A stretch of 64,000 nucleotides of DNA from Bretschneidera sinensis (taxonomy: Eukaryota > Streptophyta > Magnoliopsida > Brassicales > Akaniaceae). Shown piece by piece: positions 1-11,200 of the stretch. Every line of letters starts with the position of its first letter. Position 1 is the first letter of the stretch. The stretch is taken from the NCBI GenBank assembly GCA_023935145.1, contig CM043697.1, positions 50,094,001-50,158,000 on the forward strand. Direction: 5' to 3'. Position numbers and translations under genes: made by a program. The notes under the pieces were generated by a model. That model was not told the DNA's origin. It worked only from the letters and a program-made list of their open reading frames with translations, and did no database searches.

Positions 1-1580
1 AAAAGGATTTAATATATCAACCATAATTCTAGATATAATTTTATAGCTAAAATTGCACAAGTCGATCACCCTGTAGTGGTTCACTTCTTCCGGGTGTGGA
101 ATTTTAGGAATTAGAGTTATGTTGGTCTCGTTCATCTCCTTTAAGATATGACCATGTAGAAAGATAAAAAACTATGGACATCTTTGGTTACTTGCTCCCT
201 ATGATACTCCAATACTCTTAATAAAATACCCTAGAGAAGACATCCGAGCCTGGAGCACTGAGAACACTAAGATGAAACCCCACTCCTTCAACTTCAAAAA
301 CGAACACTGGAAGTAACATAAATTTGTTCATCTCGCCTGATACTGATCTTTTAACATATACTATCATTATAAAGCAATCATGAGTTTTAGAGGCATAAAA
401 CTGCTTTTGAAAGTGTCGAATAAGTCTATTGGCAGTCAGATTATCATTATCCAGTATCACTCCCATCCTCAAGCTTCAATTTGAAAATTTTATTTCTCTA
501 ATGCTGCTAAAGAGTTGATTGATGGAAAAAACTTGTATTATGATCCACAAATTTTAGCCAATTCACAAGGGATCTCTAGTGCCAATATTTCATCTCTAAA
601 TCCCAAAGCTTGTCAAGCTTCTTTATAACACTTTCATATTCGAGCCAAAGTTCCATGCTTTGATTAAAATCTTGCATAACCGAGAGCTTTGCTAAAAGAC
701 CATCTATTTGAGTTCTATTATTTGGGAAGAGTAGTTTACTACAAGCCTTTAAGGCTTTATGAAAGTTCTTTAATTTATGAAGAAACTTGTATGCAAACTA
801 TCCATTTCAGAGAAATACCAGTTACTAGTGATGATCTGCTCACAATCATCTTGACCAACCCACATAGACTCAAAACGAAACAGTGTCTGCCCCTTTCTAT
901 CCTTATAATCAAGATCTAACATAGTAGAGAGTGATTAGAACCCATAGCAAGATGGTGAAAAATCTAAGATCAAGGATAATGGACCCTGCCAGGTGCATTG
1001 ATGAAAGCTTTATCCAACCACTCTTGAACATTTTGATTGCCCTCACGTTTGTTATACCAATAGAATAGTTGACCTTAAAATTCCAGATCAATGAACCGAT
1101 GGTCAAACATCAAATCCTATAAGTTCCAAATCTTCTTAGAAGCTTTAATATTTCCACCCTCATTCTCATAAATAGCAACAATACCATTAATGTCTCCCAA
1201 ACACAGCCATGAACCAACATTCAAAGAGGTAATCCCTCAGATTGAATTCAATGCAGCCAAATGATCATCATAATTTGAAGGTCCATAAATAAAGGTTAGA
1301 CAACTAGGATACAGATATTCACCTATTGAGTACAGTACATTGATAATATTTTTATCAACTCGTTCAATTTGTATCAATACTTCATTCTGCCACCATAGAG
1401 CCAAACCACCAGATAAACCTTCTGCTTCAACTGTAAAACCATTGATGGGACTTCTAAAACCTTTGATTCTCATTGATGGGGTTTTTTTTTTCATCAAGAA
1501 AACCAAAGAGGGTCTTACTTTGGTAACCAGCTCCTGAAGAGCTCAAATTGTCAAGGCTAACCCTAGACCCTATAAAGTCC
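1..1580 (-). pseudogene. LINE-A ORF2 remnant (endonuclease and start of reverse transcriptase)
   Basis: On the minus strand, an endonuclease part at about 1560-1237 contains ELVTKVRPSLVFLMKKKT and GLSGGLALWW, both typical of the exo/endo/phosphatase domain of plant LINEs. The linker motif at about 510-600 (HQRSLVNWLKFVDHNTSFFH) matches the usual 'RSRVNWLKxGDxNTxFFH' block. Reverse transcriptase starts with SAPGSD (the KAPGPDG block) at about 235-250, followed by MNETNITLIPKI and YRVIDLCNFSYKIISRI at 20-150 (the 'RPISLCN' block). The polymerase active site lies outside the window. Frame breaks occur throughout. Confidence 0.8.
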
Positions 1581-2483
1581 ATGATAAAACTGTTATGGTG
1601 ACCGTGTGGTTATTTTTGGCCAGCCACTACAACCATTAATATAGAAAGTTTCCACATTAGCAACCTAGAGGGGATTCAGACTCTCTTGTGAAATTGGGAC
1701 TTCAAGGAGATGTATATCAAAGAAGGATTTAACATGGGTATTAGAGGAATTTCGTGTTTTTTGCCAAATCTTTATTCCCTTGATTCGAAGAAGTACAAGT
1801 AGGATCTAGTCTAATTGCAAACTGGGTTGGACTTAGTAGAGCTTCAATTTCTAGGGTTTTCCTCTTTTTTGCTTCTTGACCATTATTCCAATCCTTATTG
1901 ACCTTGTTTTTCAATTACAGATGGTTAAATACAATTGCTACAGATATGTCTAGGTATTGGGTTTTGATGCGTTTGGCCTTATTTAGCAGCTTTTCTTTAG
2001 TAGGAATATCAATTAGATATCGGCCCTCCTGGTTCTGGGCTTTGATTGTAGTCACCCATGATCTAGTTATGGGTTTTGAAGGAAAGGCCTATATGTAGGT
2101 TGATTCTCATCAACCTGTGACATAATTTTCTCAGCCTTGTAGGTATAGATGGTAGTGGTGTATAGTTATTTGTGCTTTAAGTCTCATTTTGTAGGTTGTG
2201 ATTTAATGATAGAAAAGCTTGGGCTAGGCTCAATAACTTAAAGAGTGACAAGATAAGGTCATCAAATTGGACGGATTAAGAATGACCCTTACCCAAAAGA
2301 TCCACATTTTTTTTACCCCCAGATATTGTTAAACTATCCTAGTCATATACAGTAATAACCAAATTTGACGTTTGTGCTACGTGGCCAACAGTTCTTGACA
2401 CTTGGTCAAAAATTGGCATATGTGTACGTGCCTTGGTATTCGTAGCGATATAAGAATGATTTGGTTACAAACCTTCATTTTTT

Positions 2484-3393
2484 GCTTCAACGCTCTTGGA
2501 CCAGCATGTCTAAAGCACTCGTTAATTCACCATCTTCTCCATGGTTTGTTTTGGCAAGGTTTTCCAGAGTCATATCCAATATCGTTGAGGTTACTTCAAT
2601 TTGAATGTCGTCACCCACTACCCTAACCACTGGCGCATGTAAGAAAGGCCCATACCTTGATTTTATTCTCATCAACATGTGACATAAATTTGTCAGCCTT
2701 GTAAGACTTTTAATTATGTTTCAGGAACCCATAGGCATAACAGAAATTATAGAGTTTTTTCAATTTAAATAAGGCCCAGATTCTAGAACAAATTTTACAA
2801 GGTAACCAAAACCCCTGTAGGAAGAGGGTTTCGAAAATCTAATAGGACTTTGAATCGAAGGAAACCCTTGTGTGTACCCAAAGTTGGATACAGATCCTCA
2901 ACATCAATGATCATGACAATATCTTGAGATAGCTTTTGATATGAAATTACTCCAAAGGAAGACCATAAGTCTGAATCCAAAATGGGGAGTGGGTAAAGGT
3001 TAAATCAGCAAGGGTTTGATGGGATCCACTGATTCAGAACCAATAAATGTCCCATCAGTGATCATGGCACACCAATAAGTACTTTAAGCATTTTTCATTT
3101 TTCATCGAAAGAACATAAGAACATATTTTGTGAGGTTGCATCTGCAATAAAGTGGTAATCATAATCGGACCAAGTTGATTTAATAATATTCCTCACAGCA
3201 CCTTTGTTAATAGGTTTATCTAAGATAACTTTGGCAACAATGGTAAATTGATTTTGGATTTTAGGTGTGTTTAGATCCAGTTCACCATCCAAATCAATGA
3301 TAGTAACTTCATCTAGGTGGGTGGTGGTAATTTGTGGTTGATTTGTTGTGGTAGAGGGGGAAGTGGTGGACGATGACCATTAGAGTCTCCCAT
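2484..3393 (-). pseudogene. LINE-A ORF1 remnant (DUF4283 and zinc knuckle)
   Basis: Translation on the minus strand from the ATG at 3393-3391 begins MGDSNGHRPPLPP. A DUF4283-like nucleic-acid-binding region follows around 3292-3095 and 2980-2795 (for example a GFLRFKVLLDFRNPLPTGV stretch). A degraded zinc knuckle reads LYNFCYAYGFLKHN near 2710-2760, where the family expects a Cys-x2-Cys-x4-His pattern; several Cys are lost. A YGPFLHAP motif that normally follows the knuckle lies near 2630-2655. ORF1 proteins of this class bind the LINE RNA. Stops and frameshifts make it non-functional. Confidence 0.75.
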
Positions 3394-3600
3394 GGAATAA
3401 TAGAAACTCGAGATGACACCAAGCTAGAATGTGAAATGGTAAAGAGAGGAAAAGACTAGAGAAAAAAATAAGTGATTAACAAGTTGAAAGAAGCTTATTT
3501 GTGAGCCAAAGGTGAGGTTCAGGGATAAAAGAAACTGAAATAGACACAGAGCAAGTTTATCAAGGTAGGGGGACTCCCATAGAGGAGAGAGAAGATCTCA

Positions 3601-4960
3601 TTTTAGAGAGAGAAACCACATAAAACATGCTTACCAAGTATATCAACAAATTAACTTTTAAATAATGAAGAATATTTGTACCCAAAAAAGTTAATAAATT
3701 AAAGGAAAATAATGAAATCTGATAAAAGAAAAAAGCAATAACGTAATTGAATTTTGTGCCCATCTCTATCATATCCTTATTTTATAGCTGTAGCCATAAA
3801 AAGAAGGAAGAAAAAAGCCATTCTTAGTTAAGTTGATCATGTTAAAATTTAATAATAAATTTCTATTAATCTATTCTCAAATTGCTACTGATTGACATCT
3901 AAGAAAATAAGATCATTTAAGACCAAATTGAATCTTCTACATTAAATTTGATTCAAATCCTCTTTATAGGTTTATGTTTTAGAATGCTTATCCAATTTAT
4001 AAAATACATTGAAATGAAAGACTGCTTACTTTTCATCCTTGTGACACCGTGATGCAATGAAATAAAGATATCATGATTTCCATCAAACGTACTCTAGTTA
4101 ATCTAATTTGGTGTAACAATAAAGCATGGAAATAATTATATTCAGTAAAAAAAAATTGAAATTTGATAGAGCTATGCCAACAAAAAGTTAATAGTAACTA
4201 ATATGCCAAAAAAAAAACCAAAGTTAACTACTATTGTAAAAAGAAGTAAAAACATATCTTTGCAGAGATCATGTGGTTTCTCGTCACGAAATCTCTGACA
4301 ATTTTATGTACACTTTTATTTTCTTTCTGTATATATGAACCAAACCCATCAGACAAAAACCAACACTAAGCACAACTAACATTTTAATTCCATGTTTGAT
4401 GGAACTAAAAAGATAATAAATCATTATATCAAAATGACAACTTTTTTTTAAAAAAATAATCAATTAAGTTTAAAAAATATGTAATAAATTTTTTTATTTT
4501 GATTAAAAATTATATACAGCAATTAAAACTAATATACTTAAGAATGAAAATTCTAAAGAGTTTTTATCAATAAGCAATGTGTATATCAAACACAAAAAAA
4601 ATAGTAAAAGAAAATGAGAAAGATATATGCATCAATCAAATCATGTTGTGATCATCATACGAATTCCAAAGAGTTAAACATGCCAAATTTCAACACATAT
4701 ACCATCATATATGGCCACGCTAATTTTCTATTTTACAAAAAATACTGAACGAAAGGACTTGATTGAGTCCAGTTAAGAAATGTCGAGGGTAGTATTGCTG
4801 ATTTTAAAATGCTAGAGACTCAAATAGGAATCCACTAATACGTCGAAGCCAAAATAGTAATTAGGCCATAGTTTTTGTATATGTAAAATGTTTAAATTAA
4901 TTTTTAAATTGAAAAAATCACACCGATCGAAACCCATTTAATTAAAGTGATCCGATCACA
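3601..4960. other. AT-rich intergenic DNA, no gene seen
   Basis: No protein, RNA gene or repeat with clear ends was recognised. The stretch is AT-rich with many short A or T runs, and its reading frames are short with no family resemblance. Confidence 0.6.
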
Positions 4961-5249
4961 AGTTGAATGGGTTTTTTGGCCCGATATTATTGAGTTAATT
5001 TGCGGTTTTTGGCCAATCCGGCCCAATTCTACCCATTCCAATTGATAAATGGATGACAAAAACAATCATCACTATTATCATCCAGCTGGGGTTTAAAAGG
5101 TCGTAAGATTATGAAAGGGAAGATTACCGATAAAAAAGGATTTTAGGGGTTTTAAGTTTTAACGAGAGGTCTATGCTGAAACTGTACGTCGACAACAAAA
5201 TCAATTACACCGAGAACAGCTTACCGCAACAGAAAATCTTGAGTTAGCA
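4961..5249 (+). promoter_or_regulatory. Putative promoter and 5' leader of the S26 peptidase-like gene
   Basis: This is the sequence just before the start codon at 5250. It contains GGCCCGAT and CCGGCCCAATTC around 4978-5030. GGCCCA/TGGGCC 'site II' motifs are known to be common upstream of plant nuclear genes for organellar and ribosomal proteins. A GTTTTAAGTTTTAACGAG leader follows. No clear TATA box was seen. The regulatory role is inferred from position and motif only. Confidence 0.35.
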
Positions 5250-8200
5250 ATGACTTCCCTGTCGACTTGGCTCCGATATATAGCCCACAAGCTCGAGTAC
5301 TCTGCCTCTGTCAGCTGGAAGGTCCCTCTCTCTATCTCTCTCTGCTCGTTTATCATAACTGTCTTTTGATTTTCGCATGTGTTTTTATTATTTTTCCCTT
5401 TTTAACGTGTTCTCTTGGTCGAGAGTTTCTTTTGGATTTCGTTGTGTCGTTTGAGGTCTGTTTTTGTTGAGTTTATGTCTAAAGTTTGCAATTTTTAGTA
5501 GATGTCTAAAATTTGCATTTTTTGGGTTTTTTTTAATTGATGCCCCAATTGGTGATTGTTTCGAGGTAAAATTGGGATTCCTGAGGTTTGTTTATTGGGT
5601 CTCTGCCGTCTGTATTTATGTTTCAATGTGATTTGAGAGGATCCGGGAAGGTACTCCAAATTCGCGTTACGACGTTAATTGATAGCAATGCAAAAGATTG
5701 CTACTTTCATTTCTGGGGAACTTTTACACAGCCAGGATTTGTTGATGATGCATCTGTGTAGTTTAGTGTTAGAATTGCTATAAGCTTGCTAATGCGACGG
5801 TGGCAAAGTATTGGGTTCAGGTTGGGGCAATAGAGGGCCTCATTGTTTCTTTCGTAAAATGATCAGACTTGTTAAGACCTTGATTTGATTGATTTATTTT
5901 TTTTTGTAGAGAAATATTCTGTCCATGTACACAAATTGTACTTAAATATACATATGTTAAGGTAGAATGATGAAATCAATATAAGAATCCATGTTTGATT
6001 GGGCCAAGTGGAACAATAGTATCCAATTCCGCCGGTAATCTGCATCTGGATGCTGATTAAGGTAGACTAGAGGAAGAAAATGCAACTCTTAGGTTCAAGT
6101 GCAAGGAGTGAAAAGAGCTTGAAGGTAATGTATTTTAAAGGGTAATTACTATATAACCTAAATATCTTTTTTGTTTATAAATAAAAACTATATAACCTAA
6201 ATATCAACATGTGGAATATAATATAATTTTGTTGGTTAGGAGATGGCAAAGGGCAATTATTATTGCTATCTCTGTCTATAGATCCATGAAAAGAAGAAGG
6301 CTTACTTCATTTTCCTATAGGATTTGAATGGAATACATAAAATGTTTAACTTCTTTTGGTGTGTTGTGGGAGGGACACTTACCAATGAATTGGAAGGAAG
6401 GAGGCAATATTTTTTTGGAGAGCTATAATTAGGCATTTGAACTTTAACAGAACTCATCACATGGATTAATGCTTCAAGAATATGAAAAATTATACACTTG
6501 TTCCATTTCATCTACAAACTTTAATGTGAGTATCCCTGAGGCCTGAACTCATTTGGTTTTAGTTTTTTTGGCGACCCAACAAATCAATTTAAGTGTATCC
6601 ATGGAATTATGAGCTTTTTTTATTCAAATGTTCACATTGATATAGAAATAAAAAATTATCTTTGGTACAATCCAACCTGAATTTGGTATCCTTGGTCAAT
6701 ATCTCCTTAAATGATCTTACCTGTAGATAAACTGTCTATTTAACAAGTTCTGCAAACATCTTACTTTGCTTAAGGTGAGAATATTTCTTAGATCATCTTG
6801 TGGAGGACTGCAAATTGACTTCGGTATGCCAAATGAAAATGTTGTTTTCCTTTGGCTTTTATTTCCCCTTTCTTGTGGCCTTGCCAATATTTTGAATTAC
6901 CCTGATTAGCTTAATTAGTAGTTTGATCAAATTAGTTAGGAAAATCTATGGTATCCAATAATTAAGGCAATGTGCAAGGCTGAATTAATGAATTTTGAGC
7001 ATTACTATTTTCTGTTATTTGTATGTGTTCATTTGGATCTTGGAGATAACAAGGGAAAGGAAAATAGCTGAGTTGCTCATTAAAGCGGGGTTTTCTTAAG
7101 CATTGTGCCATTATCACAACTTTCCTTTCTTCTCTTAGTTTCACTATCCGAATGGAACCGAAGAGAATACCATAAGGAAAATTATTTATCTGTATTCTCA
7201 TCGTACATGTATAAAGGGAAATGTAATTTTAAGATTCTTATGGACAACTTAATATGAACTACATAAGATTCTTATGGGAAACTTAATATGAAAGAATGCT
7301 TTATGCATGAAATTTTTTGAATATGTTAATACCAAAAATAGATACAGCAGAGTTGGACTCTTAGTCTAACTGGCAATCTCAAAGAGGTCAAGAAAATGTA
7401 CTCTGCAAGTGAATTTAATTTTTTTATAAATATGTTCAAATTCTCCTTTAGTGTTCTACATTCAAGTATAGAGCTTTGATGATGTTCCTTAGATTTTCCA
7501 GTGCACATACTATTCACAAGAAATGGTTAGATTGATGTTGAATTCTCGAACTGAACAGATTGTTTATATAATTGTTTCATGATTTATGTTCTGATTGTTT
7601 CTTCTGCTGCAGATTTAATTTTTTCCCTTCTTTTCCATGTGCGCAGTTGTAATTGAAAGTATATGGGAATTGTCTTTATTTATGTTGTTCTAACTGTACC
7701 TTCAATGCCAGAGCTATAAGAGAGGTCAAATCAGTGACAGAGATATATATGATGTACTTTGGAAAAATCTATTCCAGGGAAAGTTGACTTACTTACACTG
7801 GAATAAAGGACATGAAATGGCCCCAACGATAGGAGAGCAAGGGGGTACTCTACTTGTCAGAAAGATACCGGCTGCAGATCCAACGTAATATTATCTCTCT
7901 TTATCATTAATAGCAACCTTTTCTTTTCTTTTCTTTGTTATGCAAGCTGGTGTATTTGGACTGTTAAGAGTTGATAATTTGTACACTCCTCATATCATGA
8001 CCAAGAATGTTGTGATTTTTTTAATTTAACAAAATCATCTGGTGTCAAGTTGCTGACCTTTTTGGCCATTTAATATGTGTGTGACACGATCATTGGAGTT
8101 CACTCAATTGGTTTTAATTTTTATTTTTACTTTGCTCTAGCATCACAATATAATGCTGCTGGAGTCTATTTAAATTGTTTTGGAATGCTAATTCCATTTG

Positions 8201-11200
8201 CTTGTACATGAGCTAATACTTCACCATTATTTGCCGTGGTTCAGGTGTTTCGTTTTCAGCCATTCAGTGTTATAAGTTAAAACATATATGCATGTAATTG
8301 TATATGCACATGAGGCTGTCAAATAGAAAGAAAAAGGAAAATAGGAAAAAGGTCATTATGGGCAAGCTCACTTGTGCTTGAGTTTATTGTTAAAGCGAGA
8401 TCTTGTGTTTCTTGTAACTTTTGAAATTCTATAACTTAATGACTCGTCTTAACTATCTTGTTGATAGTTTTTTGTAAATGGGTGGTGTTAATAAGAAGAA
8501 TTGAAAAGAATGGAAAAAAGGCGTATGATCATGTGTGTTGGGGTTTTGTTATCTACTTATTGAAAAGAATGGGTTTTTGGGATAAGTGGTGCAAGTGGAT
8601 TCTTAAGCGCATCTCCTCTACATCTTTTTTCGTTTTGGTTAATCGTTGTCTCATTGGTTTCTTTAAGGCTTCGAGAGGTCTTAGGAAAGGAGACCTTTTG
8701 TCTCCATTCTTGATTACTTTGGTTATGGAGGGATTCGGTAAGATGCTAACTAAAGCAGTGGAGAGGGGATTGCTAAGCGACTTCAAGGTGGGAAATATTG
8801 GAGGGTGTGTCTCATCTTCTCTTTGCCGATGACACGATTGCCTTTTGTGGGGCAAAGATCAATCAAATCTTACACCTGAGATGCATTCTCCTTTGTTTTG
8901 AGACGGTTTCGAGTCTTAAAGTCAATATTGGTAAAAGCGACTTAATTCCTCTTAGTGATGTGGATAATGGCCTTTTCCTTGCTAGTTTGTTGGGTTGCAA
9001 AATGGGTTCTCTTACGATTACTTATCTTGGCCTTCCTTTAGTAGCTAAGTTTAAAAACAAGAGTTTATGGAACCCAATTGTGGAAAAAATTGAGAAACAC
9101 TTATTCGGATGGAAGACTCATTATATTTCAAAAGGAGGTAGACTTATGCTCATAAAAGACATCATTTCTAGTCTCCCCATTTACTACATGTCTTTCTTCC
9201 CTAAGCCTAGCTCGATGGTTCAGATTGGAGGGTATTCAAAGAAGATTCCTTTAGGGCAATGCGGTAGAAGATTTCAAGTACTATTTGGTTAATTGGGGTG
9301 TGGTCAACCAACCGTTGGAAAGAGGGGGCCTTGGTGTTAGCTCGTTAGCTTTAGTCAATAAGGCCCTTCTTGGAAAATGCCTTTGGAGGTTTCTTATTGA
9401 TAGAAACCATTTGTGGAGGAAAGTGGTGAAAGCTAAGTTTGGGATGGAGTATGATGGGTGGATGTCCATGGAAGTTCAGGGAGCCTATGGTGTGGGAGTT
9501 TGGAAATGGATTAGGAAATGGTGGGATGATTTGAAGCCTCTTTTGGAGGATTCCGTTGGCAATGATGCTAGAACTCGTCTTTGGTACGACAAAGAGAGGG
9601 CCTTGGTGTTAGCTCATTAGCTTTAGTCAATAAGGCCCTTCTTGGAAAATGCCTTTAGAGGTTTCTTTTTTAGAGAAACCATTTGTGGAGGAAACTGGTG
9701 GAGGCTAAGTTTGGGATGGAGCTTGATGGGTGGATGTCAATTGAAGTTCGGGGGGGCCTATGGTGTGGGAGTTTGGAAAGGGATTAGGAAAGGGTGGGAT
9801 GATTTGAAACCTCTTTTGGAGGTTTCCATTGGCAATGGTGCTAGAACTCATCTTTGGTACTACATTTGGTGCAGGAATATCCCTCTCAAAGATAAATTTC
9901 CTATAATATTCAACATTGTGAGGGATAAAGAAGTAAATGTTATTTCTTGCTACTCCGTGTTTAATGATAGTCTCTTGGCATATTTCTTTTAAGCGCAATG
10001 TTTATGATTGGGAAGTTGAAGAGATGGTTATGTTTCTAGATTCTTTATATAATTCTAGAATAGTGAGAGGTAGAGAGGATGTGATGAGATGGAGGCCTTG
10101 TTCATCAAAAGGGTTTAAGGTGAAAGATTTTTATCAAATCCTCTGTGATAAAGCTTCTTCAATCGGTATCCATAACTACCCTTCAAAAGCAATTTGGTGC
10201 TCAAGATCTCCGAAGAAAGTTAACTTTTTTGTTTGAGAAGCATCGTGGCAGGAGATTCGAACTCTTGACAATTTACAAAGGAAGGGGAAAGTGATTGTAA
10301 ATAGGTGCTTCATTTGCAAACATTGTGTCGAGTTCGTCTTTCATCACTTGGTAGAGTGCTCTTTAGCGAGAAGTTTGTGGGAGATGAGTTACAGGATTTT
10401 GGGAATCTCTTGGGTGTATGCAGGTTCTGTGTTGAATGAGATTCGTGCTTGGAATGGTTTAAAAGCTCCCAAAGAAGTTAAGAAAGTTTTGAGTTTAATT
10501 CCACATTCTATTTTTTGGATGGTGTGGAAAGAAAGGAACCGGAGTGCCTTTGATGACATGGAAAGTCATTTTGAGATCATTAGAGATAGGTGGTTTAACT
10601 CTATCAATTTTTGGGTTAGAGGGAACTTTTTTTGTAAATAGTGAGGACCTTATCGATTTTGTGGATTTCCTTCATCGTAATTAGCCGTTGGCTTTTTAGT
10701 GCATCGTCTTGATGCTTTTCTAATACATTTTTTTTTATAAAAAAAGAAGTATTAAAAAGAATTCTTTGTATTATTAATCGATTATCTGAATACAACTCAA
10801 CAATATTATATATAGACTTATGAATATCAAACTTAATAGGACTAGGAGACATAGACTAAGAAACCTAATAGGACTCTCAACAGTCCCTCTCAAGTCGGAG
10901 CATAGATATCATATGCACCCAACTTGTTACAAATAGATCTAACTTGCGGACCATGAAATGGTTTAGTAAATAAATCTGCTAACTGGTCTGTCGACTTCAC
11001 ATATCTGATAATGATAACTTTTTGGCCAAGTTTTTCTCGGACAACATGACAATCAACTTCAGTATGTTTAGTTCTCTCATGAAATACTAGATTATTTGCA
11101 ATATGAATAGCTACTTGATTGTCAAACACCAAGCTCATAGAACCTAACGTTAATCCCAAGTTATGCTAACAGTTGTTTCAGTCAAACTAACTCACAGATA

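Larger units (their letters stand above)
1..3600 (-). mobile_element. Decayed LINE retrotransposon (LINE-A), 3' part beyond left edge
   Basis: Read on the minus strand, the order is a 5' untranslated stretch (about 3394-3600), a gag-like ORF1 and an ORF2 with endonuclease and the start of reverse transcriptase. This is the standard plant L1-type layout. The element runs off the left edge inside reverse transcriptase, so its 3' end and poly(A) are not visible. Many stops and frame changes break both reading frames, so it is an old, inactive copy. The 5' limit near 3600 is approximate because I found no target duplication. Confidence 0.85.
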
